Shown here in pieces: positions 51,240 to 62,334 of a stretch of DNA of 64,000 bases (the stretch's first letter is position 1; each line of letters begins with the position of its first letter). The stretch covers positions 42,597-106,596 of the forward strand of contig NZ_CALFXI010000081.1 of the NCBI RefSeq assembly GCF_937958065.1, read 5' to 3'. The notes below the pieces were generated by a model. The model saw only the letters and a list, made by a program, of their open reading frames with translations. It did not search any database and was not told the DNA's origin. This DNA is from an uncultured Steroidobacter sp. (lineage in GTDB: Bacteria; Pseudomonadota; Gammaproteobacteria; Steroidobacterales; Steroidobacteraceae). Position numbers and translations under genes: made by a program.

Positions 51240-52559
51240 ATGACCTTGAAACGACGCCTGCTCGCACTCGGTGCGGGCCTTGCCTCGGTGTTCGCGACGC
51301 ACGCGGGCGCCGTGACGCTGACGATCGCCACCGTCAACAACGGTGACATGATCCGCATGCAGAAGCTTGCGGATGACTTCACGCGGCAGCACTCGGACAT
51401 CGAGCTGCGCTGGGTGACCCTCGAAGAAAATCTGCTGCGTCAGCGCGTCACCATCGACGTGGCCACGCAGGGCGGCCAGTACGACGTAGTGACCGTCGGG
51501 AACTACGAGGTGCCGATCTGGGCGGCCCACGACTGGCTCGTGCCGCTCGAGGACCTGGGTGAAGACTTCGCCAGAGACGATCTGCTGCCCGCCATCAGCG
51601 ATTCGCTGTCCTACGACGGCAAGCTCTATGCCGCGCCTTTTTATGCCGAGAGCGCGCTCACCATGTATCGCACCGATCTGTTCGATCGCGCTGGGCTGGC
51701 CATGCCGGAGAGTCCCACCTGGGAGTTCATTCGCACGGCCGCCGAGAGCATCACCGATCGCGACAACGGTATCTATGGAATCTGCCTCCGCGGCAAGGCG
51801 GGCTGGGGCGAGAACATGGCGTTTGTTTCGACACTCGCGCACTCCTGGGGCGCGCGCTGGTTCGACATGCAGTGGCAGCCGCAACTGCAGTCGCAGCGTT
51901 GGCAGGCGGCCGTCGCGTTCTACGTGGATCTGCTCAGAAAATATGGTCCACCCGGCGCTTCGACGAATGGTTTCAACGAGAACCTGGCGCTGTTTCAGGC
52001 GGGTAAGTGCGGCATCTGGATCGACGCGTCCGTTGCGGCGTCCTTCGTGTCCGACCCGCGACAGTCGTCGGTCGCAGATAACGTGGCCTTCGCTTTGTTT
52101 CCAGCGCGCGGCGACTTGCAGAATCGGGGCAACTGGCTGTGGGCCTGGAGCTTCGTGATTCCGGCGGCGTCGGCGAATGTCGAAGCGGCGAAGACGTTTG
52201 TCGCCTGGGCCACCGGCAAGTCCTATACGCAGCTGGTCGCGGCCGAATCCGGCTGGGCCGACGCGCCGCCCGGCACTCGTCAGTCCCTGTACGCGAGCGC
52301 CGAGTATCAGCAGGCGGCACCTTTCGCCGACATCGTCCTGCGAGCGATCGAAGCGGCCAATACGCGCCATCCCTCCGAGCAGGCGGTGCCGTACGTCGGT
52401 GGCAACTTTGTGTCGATCGCTCCTTATCAGGGCATCGGCACCGTCGTCGGTCAGCAAATATCAGCCGCGGTAGCTGGCCAGCTCTCCACGCAGCGGGCAT
52501 TGGCCAACGCCCAGTACATCGCCGAGCGTGAGATGACTCGCGCCCGTTACCGGGACTAG
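51240..52559 (+). CDS. mtlE: Polyol (mannitol/sorbitol) ABC transporter binding protein
   Basis: 439 residues. The signal peptide (about 1-24, RRLLALGAGLASVFATHAGA) is followed by LTIATVNNGDMIRMQKLADD, almost identical to the MtlE/SmoE start, and QGGQYDVVTVGNYEVPIWA. The ATG at 51240 has a strong AAGGAGG. It delivers sugar alcohols to the MtlFG permease. The next four genes follow on the same strand. Confidence 0.93.
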   Translation: MTLKRRLLALGAGLASVFATHAGAVTLTIATVNNGDMIRMQKLADDFTRQHSDIELRWVTLEENLLRQRVTIDVATQGGQYDVVTVGNYEVPIWAAHDWLVPLEDLGEDFARDDLLPAISDSLSYDGKLYAAPFYAESALTMYRTDLFDRAGLAMPESPTWEFIRTAAESITDRDNGIYGICLRGKAGWGENMAFVSTLAHSWGARWFDMQWQPQLQSQRWQAAVAFYVDLLRKYGPPGASTNGFNENLALFQAGKCGIWIDASVAASFVSDPRQSSVADNVAFALFPARGDLQNRGNWLWAWSFVIPAASANVEAAKTFVAWATGKSYTQLVAAESGWADAPPGTRQSLYASAEYQQAAPFADIVLRAIEAANTRHPSEQAVPYVGGNFVSIAPYQGIGTVVGQQISAAVAGQLSTQRALANAQYIAEREMTRARYRD

Positions 52560-52603
52560 CGGTTTCCTCGACGGAAGCGCCGCCACCTTTCTTCGGAAGA
52601 TCC

Positions 52604-53476
52604 ATGGCAAGCACCCACAACGGGGCCACGGCCCGTCTCATGCTTTCGCCGGCCGTCGTATTGCTGCTGGTGTGGATGGCCGTGCCACTGGCCATGACGC
52701 TCTGGTATTCGCTGCACGATTACCAGCTGCTAATGCCCCGGGGCAACGAGTTCGTGGGGCTCGAGAACTATGTTTATTTCCTGACCGACCCGGCTTTCTT
52801 TCAGTCGCTCGCGAACACCCTGGCGTTGGTCATGGGCGTGCTGACGATCACGGTGGCTGGGGGTATCGGCCTGGCACTGCTGCTCGATCGGCCGATGTAC
52901 GGGCAGGGCATCGTGCGCGTGCTGGTGGTTTCGCCGTTCTTCGTCATGCCGACCGTCTCGGCGCTGGTCTGGAAGAACATGTTCATGAATCCGGTGAACG
53001 GTCTGTTCGCCTGGCTCGCGCAGGTGTTCGGCATGCGTGCCATCGATTGGCTGGCGGAAGTGCCGCTGCTTTCTCTCACGATCATCGTCGCGTGGGGCTG
53101 GCTGCCATTCGCAACTCTTATTTTGCTGACGGCGCTGCAATCGCTGGATGCCGAACAGCAGGAGGCGGCCAAGATGGACGGCGCGAACAGTTTCGCCCGC
53201 TTCGTGCACATCACGTTGCCGCACCTGGCGCGGCCCATCGCGGTGGTCATTCTGATCCAAACCATCTTTCTGCTGTCGGTGTTCGCCGAGATCCTGGTCA
53301 CCACCAACGGGGGGCCGGGCAATCAGAGCACGAATCTGGCGTACCTGGTGTATTCCCAAGCCCTGTTGCGCTTCGATGTCGGCAGTGCGTCGGCGGGCGG
53401 CGTGGTCGCGGTCGTGCTCGCGAACATTCTGGCGATCTTTCTGATGCGCCTGGTCGGCAAGAACCTGGAGAGCTGA
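52604..53476 (+). CDS. mtlF: Polyol ABC transporter permease 1
   Basis: 290 residues, six membrane helices of the MalF type (MLSPAVVLLLVWMAVPLAMTLWYSL) and an EAA loop (EQQEAAKMDGANSFARFVHITLPHL). It forms a heterodimeric channel with the following permease. Confidence 0.93.
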   Translation: MASTHNGATARLMLSPAVVLLLVWMAVPLAMTLWYSLHDYQLLMPRGNEFVGLENYVYFLTDPAFFQSLANTLALVMGVLTITVAGGIGLALLLDRPMYGQGIVRVLVVSPFFVMPTVSALVWKNMFMNPVNGLFAWLAQVFGMRAIDWLAEVPLLSLTIIVAWGWLPFATLILLTALQSLDAEQQEAAKMDGANSFARFVHITLPHLARPIAVVILIQTIFLLSVFAEILVTTNGGPGNQSTNLAYLVYSQALLRFDVGSASAGGVVAVVLANILAIFLMRLVGKNLES

Positions 53477-53479
53477 CTC

Positions 53480-54310
53480 ATGGCACGTGCATCGGCTGAT
53501 CGGCACAAGCTGCTCGTTACCGTGGTCGCCTGGGGCGTGGCCCTCGCGATCTTCTTTCCGATCCTGTGGACCGTGCTCACGTCGTTCAAGACGGAAGCTG
53601 CCGCGGTGGCGATACCGCCGCAGTTCCTGTTCTTCGACTGGACGACGGAGAACTACGCAGAGGTGTGGGCGCGGACCGACTATCTGCATCACTTCACCAA
53701 CTCTGTCGTCATCTCGTTGGGCTCGTCTCTGATGGGGCTGCTCGTTGCGATTCCCGCCGCCTGGGCCATGGCTTTTTCGCCGACGCGAGGCACGCGCGGC
53801 GTGCTGATGTGGATGCTCTCGACGAAGATGCTGCCGGCGGTCGGCGTGCTCGTGCCCATCTATCTGCTTTGCAAGCGCGCCGGCCTGCTCGACACCCGCA
53901 CCGCTCTGGTGATCGTGCTGATGCTCAGCAACCTGCCCATCATGGTCTGGATGCTGTTTACGTACTTCAAGGAAATACCACGAGACATTCTCGAGGCGGC
54001 GCGCATGGATGGCGCGACGCTCCGATACGAGTTGCTGTACATCCTCGCGCCCATGGCGCTACCGGGCATCGCCTCGACGTTGTTGCTGAACGTCATCCTG
54101 GCGTGGAATGAATCGTTCTGGACGCTGAATCTCACGGCCGCGAGCACTGGCCCGCTGACGGCGTTCATCGCGTCGTTCTCGGCCCCCGAGGGGTTGTTCT
54201 ACGCCAAGCTGTCCGCGGCCTCGACCCTGGCGATCGCGCCGATCGTCGTGCTGGGCTGGCTGTCGCAGAAACAACTGGTACGCGGCCTGACTTTCGGCGC
54301 GGTGAAGTAG
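53480..54310 (+). CDS. mtlG: Polyol ABC transporter permease 2
   Basis: 276 residues, MalG-type with six helices and the EAA loop (EIPRDILEAARMDGATLRYELLYILAPM). The ATG lies 3 bases after the mtlF stop, so the pair is coupled. Confidence 0.93.
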   Translation: MARASADRHKLLVTVVAWGVALAIFFPILWTVLTSFKTEAAAVAIPPQFLFFDWTTENYAEVWARTDYLHHFTNSVVISLGSSLMGLLVAIPAAWAMAFSPTRGTRGVLMWMLSTKMLPAVGVLVPIYLLCKRAGLLDTRTALVIVLMLSNLPIMVWMLFTYFKEIPRDILEAARMDGATLRYELLYILAPMALPGIASTLLLNVILAWNESFWTLNLTAASTGPLTAFIASFSAPEGLFYAKLSAASTLAIAPIVVLGWLSQKQLVRGLTFGAVK

Positions 54311-54320
54311 CGGAGCATTC

Positions 54321-55325
<1,005 letters not shown>

Positions 55326-55429
55326 ATCCCGCTGGGGTGCGCATTTTCACGAGTTCGCAAGGTACTGAATCATTTGTTGGATGGTTGGCGGCGCTGTCGA
55401 ATCGCTGCCAACGGAGGTGACTGAGTCTG

Positions 55430-57658
55430 ATGATCAACTTCCTCGGCAAGCACATCGAGAGCGCCATCTTCGATATGGATGGCACCATGTTCGATACGGA
55501 GCGGCTGCGCTTCCAGACGATCAAGCAGGCTTCGCTGGAGCTGGCGGGCCGGCCGATCGAAGAACGCACGCTGATTGGTTCGCTGGGTCTGAGCGCCACG
55601 CGCGCCGAAGCGCTGGCGAAGGAACATTACGGCGAGGATTATCCGTATCGTGAAATCAGACGTCGCGCCGATGAGCTGGAGCTGCAGCACGTCCGCACGC
55701 ACGGTGTGCCGGTCAAGCTCGGTCTGGTGCGGGTGTTGGAACGTCTGCGTCGCAGCGGCCTGACGATGGCGGTTGCGACTTCGAGCCGTCGCAGCATCGC
55801 CGAGGAATATCTGATCAACGCAAATGTGCTGAAGTACTTCGACATCACGGTTTGCGGCGACGAGGTGCAGCGGGGCAAGCCTCATCCGGAAATCTTCCTG
55901 CGTGCCGCCACCGAGCTGAACCGCTCGCCGGAGCGTTGCCTGATGATCGAGGATTCCGAGAATGGCCTGCTGTCCGCGAGCGACGCGGGAGGGCAGCCCA
56001 TCCTGATTCACGATATCAAGGCGCCGCGCCCGGAGATCGAAGCTCGCGCTTTCAAGTCTTACGGCAGCATGCTGGATTTCCTCTCGGATCTGGCGGATTG
56101 CGTCCCGGAACTCGACGTGCCCGCCCTGACCGATCCTTTTCCGCAGGCGATCAGCAAGGTGCGCGTCGGCATTCACGGCTTCGGCGCGATGGGCGGCGGT
56201 TATCTCACGCAGGTGTTCTCGCACTGGGATGGCTACACGCGTCCCTGCGAGATCGTGGGGGTTACGGGCGATCCGTTGCTGCGCGATGCGGTCAACGCTT
56301 TCGGCAAGTTCAGTGTCCGCTATGGCAAGCATGCCTTCGACCAGACGATCGACAATGTGCGGCTGATTCACATGGCCGATGAGGAAGGAGTCGTGGCGAT
56401 GTATTGCGACTCGGTGATCGTCGGCCTGGCGTTGCCCGAGCAGGCGATCCGGCAGCAGGCGCCGATGATAGCGCGCGGGCTGCTGCGCAGATACGAGCAG
56501 GGCGGGGGCGATCTCACCATCCTCGTGGTGCTCAACAAGGTGGGCGGCGCGAGCTATGTTCGCCGGCACGTCGAGGCTGCGCTGCTCGAAATGACCAATC
56601 GTTTTCAATGCGCGAGGATCCTGGCCGCGACGCATTTTTCCGAAACGGTCGTCAGCCGTATCGTGACCCGGATCGGGCGGGAGTCGTTGCAGCGTCAGTT
56701 GCGCATCAAATGCGAGCTGTTCGAGAAAAACCTGGCGGCGGCGCAGGAGAGCTCGCGGCAGGATGCAGGCGAGGAGCCTACGTTGGACCTGGACGAGCGC
56801 GTGAATCTGCTGCGCAACGCTTCCGCTCCGGCACGGGCCCTGAATCAGCTTCACCTGATCCTCTTCAACAGCGAGCCGGACATGCTGCTGTATGCGCAGG
56901 GCGGAGGTGCGGTGTTGCGCCGACTGCGACAAGTGAAGGCGGTCGACGACATTGCGCAGATACAAACGATCAAGAACCGACTGTGGAATGGCACGCATGC
57001 CATCGTCGCCTGGTACTCGAGCTTGCTCGGCCATGCAACGATTGGCCGCGGCATGGGAGACGAGCGCGTGATGGCGCTGGTCCGTCAGTTGATCGAGAAT
57101 GAAATCCGGCCGGCGCTGCTGCTGGAGAGCCCGGAGCTGGAGGCGATCATCACCATGATGATGCGGCCGTTCATCGAGCGCTGCCGTTCCTCCTTCAAGG
57201 ATCCCTGCAAGCGCGTGGGGCGCGACCCGCTGCGCAAATTGCGCCGGAGCGAACGAATCCTCGGCAGCATTGCGCTAGCAAGGAAGCACGGAATCTCCAC
57301 GCCGGGGCTCGAGTTCGCGATCGCCTTGGCGATTCGCTACGCGCTGAGCGATGCAGCCGAGCAGGATCTCGAGTGCGAACTGATCCGCAGCATCTACGCG
57401 CGCAATCCGAGTGTTGAAGCCGTGCTGACCTATCGGGGCAATTACCATGGCCACCCTTACCAAGGGCTCGACCCGGTGAAGGACGCCACGTTGATTGCGG
57501 CCGTCTCGGAGCACTTCGAAAAGCTGGCCGATCCCAACGGTCGGCATTGGCAGTGGCCGCTGGATCTGGCCCGGCGCAACGGCACAACAGGCGTCTTCGA
57601 TACCAGCACCGCCGCGAGTGCCCTGGAGCTTGCTCCGGTGGCGCTGGTTGGTTCATGA
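55430..57658 (+). CDS. mtlD: HAD phosphatase-mannitol-1-phosphate 5-dehydrogenase fusion
   Basis: 742 residues. Residues 1-230 are a HAD phosphatase (FDMDGTMFDTE with D15 and D17; RGKPHPEIF; IEDSENG). From about 244 comes a mannitol-1-phosphate dehydrogenase with NAD motif VRVGIHGFGAMGGG and the family block RVGRDPLRKL. The Acinetobacter baylyi MtlD has the same plan and makes mannitol from fructose-6-phosphate for osmotic stress. No mannitol PTS or kinase is nearby. It follows the polyol importer after about 100 bases, with GGAGG upstream, and converges with dnaE2. Confidence 0.93.
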   Translation: MINFLGKHIESAIFDMDGTMFDTERLRFQTIKQASLELAGRPIEERTLIGSLGLSATRAEALAKEHYGEDYPYREIRRRADELELQHVRTHGVPVKLGLVRVLERLRRSGLTMAVATSSRRSIAEEYLINANVLKYFDITVCGDEVQRGKPHPEIFLRAATELNRSPERCLMIEDSENGLLSASDAGGQPILIHDIKAPRPEIEARAFKSYGSMLDFLSDLADCVPELDVPALTDPFPQAISKVRVGIHGFGAMGGGYLTQVFSHWDGYTRPCEIVGVTGDPLLRDAVNAFGKFSVRYGKHAFDQTIDNVRLIHMADEEGVVAMYCDSVIVGLALPEQAIRQQAPMIARGLLRRYEQGGGDLTILVVLNKVGGASYVRRHVEAALLEMTNRFQCARILAATHFSETVVSRIVTRIGRESLQRQLRIKCELFEKNLAAAQESSRQDAGEEPTLDLDERVNLLRNASAPARALNQLHLILFNSEPDMLLYAQGGGAVLRRLRQVKAVDDIAQIQTIKNRLWNGTHAIVAWYSSLLGHATIGRGMGDERVMALVRQLIENEIRPALLLESPELEAIITMMMRPFIERCRSSFKDPCKRVGRDPLRKLRRSERILGSIALARKHGISTPGLEFAIALAIRYALSDAAEQDLECELIRSIYARNPSVEAVLTYRGNYHGHPYQGLDPVKDATLIAAVSEHFEKLADPNGRHWQWPLDLARRNGTTGVFDTSTAASALELAPVALVGS

Positions 57659-57663
57659 CCACG

Positions 57664-60600
57664 CTAATGAAAGTCTCGGGACGGCACTCTCAGCACGCCC
57701 AGCCATCGGCTGAGATCGAACAAGGCCAGCGCGATGAGGTGCTTCACACCGCTTTCGTGCTGGAACTTGCCGTGCACTTCCAGTAGCGAGCTGCCCAGAA
57801 AGGCCGCCCGATACTCCTGTGCAACCTGGTTCCACACGATGACTTGTACGATGCCAGTTTCATCCTCGACCGTCATGAACGTGGTGTGCTTGGCCGTGCT
57901 CGGGCTCTGTCGCAGCGTGACCACCCCGACGAAGCGAATGTCGGCGCCGTTCTCCGATTGCAGCACCTCCTGCGCGGATTGAATGCCTCGACGGATCAAC
58001 CGATCACGCAGCAAGGCGACGGGATGGCGGCGCAGTGACAGCCCCGCGCTCCTGAAGTCCGCGAGGATGTTCTGACCCTCGCTCGGTGCTCGCAGCAGCG
58101 GTGTGGCTTCATGGGGTGCGGCTTGCGCCAATAGCTCAAGCTCGGTTTCCACACCGGCGAGCGTCCACGCCGCATGATGGCGATTGCCCGCCAGCGCGGC
58201 CAGCGCATTCGCGCCCGCTAACAGTTCGAGATCGCGGCGGGGCAGGCGGCTGCGATTGACGAGATCGGCCGTGTCAGAAAACGGGTTGTCGGCGCGCGCG
58301 CAAAGGAGTTGCAGCGCTGCGGCTTCGCTCAGCCCTTTCACGAGCCGAAGCCCCAGTCGCAACGCTGGCGCTGTGCCCACTCCATCGACTTCGAGCGTGC
58401 AATCCCAATCGCTGCGGGTCACGTCGATAGGGCGCACCTCGACGCCATGTTCGCGGGCGTCACGAACGATCTGCGCGGGACTGTAGAAGCCCATCGGTTG
58501 GCTGTTGATCAGACCTGCGGCGAATGCAGCAGGCGAATGACATTTCAACCACCCGCTCGCGTACGCAAGCGAGGCGAAGCTCGCGGCGTGACTTTCAGGA
58601 AATCCGTAGGCCGAAAAGCCCTGCAGCTGTCGCCACAGCTGATCCGCGAACTGCTCGCTGTAGCCGCGCTCTCGCAGTCCTCGGAGCAACTTGTCATGGA
58701 AGCTGTCCAGGTTGCCATGACGGCGCCACGCGGCCATGGCCCGTCGCAGCGCATCCGCTTCGCCCAGCGTGAAGCCCGCGGCCACGACCGCGAGTTCCAT
58801 CGCTTGCTCTTGCCAGATCGGAATGCCCAAGGTCCTTTCTAGAACTCTACGCACGGCCTCACTGGGATAGGTGATCGGCTCCAGGCCCATGCGTCGACGC
58901 AAGTACGGATGCACCATGTCGCCCACGATCGGGCCGGGCCGTACCAGGCCGACTTCGATGACCAGATCGTAAAACTCGCGCGGCCTGAGCCGAGGCAGCA
59001 TCGACATCTGCGCGCGGGATTCGATCTGGAATACGCCCACCGTATCCGCGCGACAAAACATTTCGTAGGTCTTTGGATCCTCGCTCGGAATCGTGGCCAT
59101 GGTGAGCGACTCGCCGGTGGCGCGATTGTGCATTTCGAGCGCTTTGCGGATGGCGCTGAGCATGCCCAAGGCGAGCACATCGACCTTCAACAGGCCGAGC
59201 GATTCCAGATCGTCCTTGTCCCACTGGATGACGGTGCGGTCCTGCATGCTCGCGTTCTCGATCGGCACGAGCTCGTCCAGGCGATGGGCGGCGATCACGA
59301 ATCCGCCGACATGCTGCGAAAGGTGACGGGGGAACCCGACGATCTCGGCCACCAATTGCATCAGCCGCTCCACCAGGGGATTGCTCGCGTCGAAGCCGAC
59401 CTCGGCGAGCCACTTGGGCAGTTCCTGCGGGTCCTCGGTTTCGCGTCGAGCGAGCGCGCCGATCAAACGTTCGATCTGGAGGAGGTCGAAGCCGAGCGCC
59501 TTGCCCACGTCCCGAAGCGCGCTCTTCAATCGGTACGTGATGACGGTGGCCGCAATCCCTGCGCGGTGACGGCCATAACGCTCGTAGAGGTACTGCATGA
59601 CCTCTTCGCGCCGCTCGTGCTCGAAATCCACATCGATATCGGGCGGCTCGTGCCTTTCCTTGGAGATGAATCGCTCGAACAGCACCGACTGCCGTGCTGG
59701 ATCGACGATGGTGATGCCCAGGCAGTAGCAAACGACGGAGTTCGCCGCCGAGCCGCGGCCCTGACAAAGGATGCCGCGCGTCTTCGCGAATCGCACCAGG
59801 TCGTGAACGGTCAGGAAGAAATGCTCGTACCGCAGCTCCGCGATCAACGATAACTCGTGTTCGAGTAGTGTCAGGACGTTTTCCGGAACCTTGTCGGGCC
59901 AACGCTCGCGCGCGCCCTCGTAAGACAACTTGCGTAGCCAGCTCGCGGGCGTGTGTTCTTTCGGGACAAGCTCGGCCGGAAATTGATACTTGATTTCATC
60001 CAGCGAGAAGCGACATTGCTCGGCGATGCGCACGCTTTCAGCCAGCCACTCGGCAGGGTAGCGTGCGGCGAGAACCTTGATCGCATGGAGATGGCGATCG
60101 CGATTGGGCTCCAGCGCATAGCCACACTGCGACAATGGTGTTCGCAGGCGGATTGCAGTGAGAACGTCATGCAACGGTTTCCGCTCTCGGGCATGCATCA
60201 ACACTCCGCCGCACGCCGTGACTGGCAGATTCAGGCGTTCCGACAGGAACCGCGCACGACGGATGTGCTCGCGATCGCGGCCGTCATGATGCAGTTCCAC
60301 TCCGATCCAAAGGCGGCCGGCAAATCGCTCGGTCAGCCAGAGTCCGTCGGCTTCGTCGTTCCGATCATCCGGCACCCAAATCAAACAACACTCATCGAGT
60401 GCGCCGTCCAGCCAGTCACGGTCGAGCGCATAGCTGCCTTTCTCAGCTGCACGCCGAGCGCGTGTGATCAAGCGGCACAGTTGGCCATAGCCGTGACGGC
60501 TGCGTGCAAGGGCGATCAGGCTCAACCCGTCGGTGCAGGTGAGGCTGGCGCCAACGATCAGGGGCAGGTGGATCTTTTTCGCGGCATCATGGGCGCGTAC

Positions 60601-60738
60601 TACGCCCGCGACGCTACATTCATCGGTGATGGCAATCGCGCGATAGCCGAGTTGGGCCGCTCGCTCGACGAGTTCCTCGGGAAACGACGCCCCTCTCAGG
60701 AACGAGAAGTTGCTCAACGCGTGCAGCTCGGCGTACAT
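57664..60738 (-). CDS. dnaE2: Error-prone DNA polymerase III alpha subunit DnaE2
   Basis: 1024 residues. PHP domain (AELHALSNFSFLRGASFPEE) then the pol III palm with catalytic acids in PPDIDVDFEHERR and LLKVDVLALG. Length (shorter than DnaE1 at about 1160) and linkage to imuB identify DnaE2, which acts with ImuB in damage-induced mutagenic repair. It is last in the SOS operon, 3 bases after imuB, and ends 5 bases from convergent mtlD. Confidence 0.95.
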   Translation of the reverse strand: MYAELHALSNFSFLRGASFPEELVERAAQLGYRAIAITDECSVAGVVRAHDAAKKIHLPLIVGASLTCTDGLSLIALARSRHGYGQLCRLITRARRAAEKGSYALDRDWLDGALDECCLIWVPDDRNDEADGLWLTERFAGRLWIGVELHHDGRDREHIRRARFLSERLNLPVTACGGVLMHARERKPLHDVLTAIRLRTPLSQCGYALEPNRDRHLHAIKVLAARYPAEWLAESVRIAEQCRFSLDEIKYQFPAELVPKEHTPASWLRKLSYEGARERWPDKVPENVLTLLEHELSLIAELRYEHFFLTVHDLVRFAKTRGILCQGRGSAANSVVCYCLGITIVDPARQSVLFERFISKERHEPPDIDVDFEHERREEVMQYLYERYGRHRAGIAATVITYRLKSALRDVGKALGFDLLQIERLIGALARRETEDPQELPKWLAEVGFDASNPLVERLMQLVAEIVGFPRHLSQHVGGFVIAAHRLDELVPIENASMQDRTVIQWDKDDLESLGLLKVDVLALGMLSAIRKALEMHNRATGESLTMATIPSEDPKTYEMFCRADTVGVFQIESRAQMSMLPRLRPREFYDLVIEVGLVRPGPIVGDMVHPYLRRRMGLEPITYPSEAVRRVLERTLGIPIWQEQAMELAVVAAGFTLGEADALRRAMAAWRRHGNLDSFHDKLLRGLRERGYSEQFADQLWRQLQGFSAYGFPESHAASFASLAYASGWLKCHSPAAFAAGLINSQPMGFYSPAQIVRDAREHGVEVRPIDVTRSDWDCTLEVDGVGTAPALRLGLRLVKGLSEAAALQLLCARADNPFSDTADLVNRSRLPRRDLELLAGANALAALAGNRHHAAWTLAGVETELELLAQAAPHEATPLLRAPSEGQNILADFRSAGLSLRRHPVALLRDRLIRRGIQSAQEVLQSENGADIRFVGVVTLRQSPSTAKHTTFMTVEDETGIVQVIVWNQVAQEYRAAFLGSSLLEVHGKFQHESGVKHLIALALFDLSRWLGVLRVPSRDFH

Positions 60739-60741
60739 CGC

Positions 60742-62334
60742 TCATCCAAACAGCCCGTGCACGAACCACTGATGGCGCGAGCTCAAGTCTCGATAGATCC
60801 AACATTCGGCGCCGTCGCGCGTGCGAGCGCAGTAATACGCTCGCCGGACGCTGGGGCCATTCCAGCCTTCGGCCTCGATGGTCTCGGGACTCGATTCGAT
60901 CTGGAACGCCCCTTGTCGATACTCGTGCGTGGCCGGCCTCGGTTCGCGCAGCAGCCATAGCGGACGCCGAGGCAAGCGCGCCGGCGGTGAGAGAACCGGC
61001 GTCGAATCCGAAGGTGCGGCTGAGCACTGTGCGCGTTCCGGCACGTGGTCAGCTCGAAGCGATAGCGCGCGGACAGCATCCACACCGAATCGGCTTTGCA
61101 ACTGATCGAGTAGCCTGGCCTTGAGCTCGGAAGCGTTGGGCGCGTCGCTACGTGTGGCAGGATCCATCGCCAGCGAGTGATTGCGGGACTGCGCAACGAG
61201 CAACCTCGGTGCATCGATCTCAACTTCACGCACCGGCGCGCGTAACACGAGTCGATCGAGGTGTTCGTGCAGCAGGCTTGCGAGATGCGAAGTGTCGGCC
61301 GTGGCTTGCTGTAGTCGAATGGCGAGTGTCGTCGCGCCCTCGCGATGTTTCAATGTGAGGGTGAGCTCGTCGATGCTGCGGGCCGCGCCGATGAGCGTTC
61401 GTTTCAAACGGGCGAGCGGTCGTTCCAACATCCGCTCCAGCAGCGTGGTGGTTTCGATCTCGAAATCGAGCAGCACACGATCGTGATAACTCGGCGGCGT
61501 CGACCAGCCACGATGCAGCCAGCTCGTGCGGCCCATCGCTTGCTGTAGCTCGCGAACGGGACCGGCGCCGATTCGCCTGGCCAGATCCTTGCGCGAGAGG
61601 CGCATCAAATCTCCGATCGTCGTAATGCCGAAGCGCGTGAGTTGCAGCTCCACAGGTAGCGGCCAGTGCAGGCTCGCGATGGGCACTGAGCTAAGAACGT
61701 TCGCGAGTTCCCGTGGCAGGCACATGCGCGGCCCGGTCGGGGTGCGGGCGAGCCACTGCGCGCTTCGGGCAGTGGGTGCGAGCGCGACTCGCAAGCCGGC
61801 GTCCAGTGCGGCGAGATCCGCTTCTATGCGATCGAGGAGAGCGGCAGGCCCGCCGAATAACCGAAGGCTGCCACGCACTTCCAGCAGAACTTCGTTCGGA
61901 GGTTGCATGCTGACAGCCGACGTGTACTTCAGGCACTCGGTCGCGATTCGTTCGAGCAGGCGCGCCTCGGTGGACGGATCGCGCGGGATGAGAACGAGTG
62001 AACCGCACAATGCGATGGCGGCATTCATGCGATGGCCGGGGCGCACTCCGTACTTCCAGGCCAGTTCATTGCATGCGGCCACGTGTTTCAATCGATCCTC
62101 ATCGATCACGGCCCAGGCCGACTTCTCCAGCAATGCGCGCCGCTCCGGCGACGCCGACTGAAAAGCAGCGGCGAGGGCAAGATCAGCGAAGTGCAACGCA
62201 AGCCATGCCTGCGAGCGTTTTCGCGCAGGCGTCGTAGTAGGTGAGGGCTCCGGCGGCAATGAAGGCGGTACGGGCGCGGGCCGGAGCGCTCGTGCCGGGA
62301 CTTCGAACAGGGTCAGTTGAGCTACGGCGGCCAT
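60742..62334 (-). CDS. imuB: ImuB, Y-family polymerase-like mutasome protein
   Basis: 530 residues from the ATG at 62334, which overlaps the imuA stop (TAATG). The first motif reads LALHFADLALAAAFQ, so the usual catalytic D-x-D is incomplete, as expected for ImuB, which acts as a hub rather than an active polymerase. The C-terminus ends WFVHGLFG, the usual mutasome tail. It recruits DnaE2 and the beta clamp. Confidence 0.92.
   Translation of the reverse strand: MAAVAQLTLFEVPARALRPAPVPPSLPPEPSPTTTPARKRSQAWLALHFADLALAAAFQSASPERRALLEKSAWAVIDEDRLKHVAACNELAWKYGVRPGHRMNAAIALCGSLVLIPRDPSTEARLLERIATECLKYTSAVSMQPPNEVLLEVRGSLRLFGGPAALLDRIEADLAALDAGLRVALAPTARSAQWLARTPTGPRMCLPRELANVLSSVPIASLHWPLPVELQLTRFGITTIGDLMRLSRKDLARRIGAGPVRELQQAMGRTSWLHRGWSTPPSYHDRVLLDFEIETTTLLERMLERPLARLKRTLIGAARSIDELTLTLKHREGATTLAIRLQQATADTSHLASLLHEHLDRLVLRAPVREVEIDAPRLLVAQSRNHSLAMDPATRSDAPNASELKARLLDQLQSRFGVDAVRALSLRADHVPERAQCSAAPSDSTPVLSPPARLPRRPLWLLREPRPATHEYRQGAFQIESSPETIEAEGWNGPSVRRAYYCARTRDGAECWIYRDLSSRHQWFVHGLFG

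Noticed and set aside
55370..57034. 554-codon frame antisense to mtlD
   Set aside because: Shadow of the clearly supported HAD-MtlD gene.
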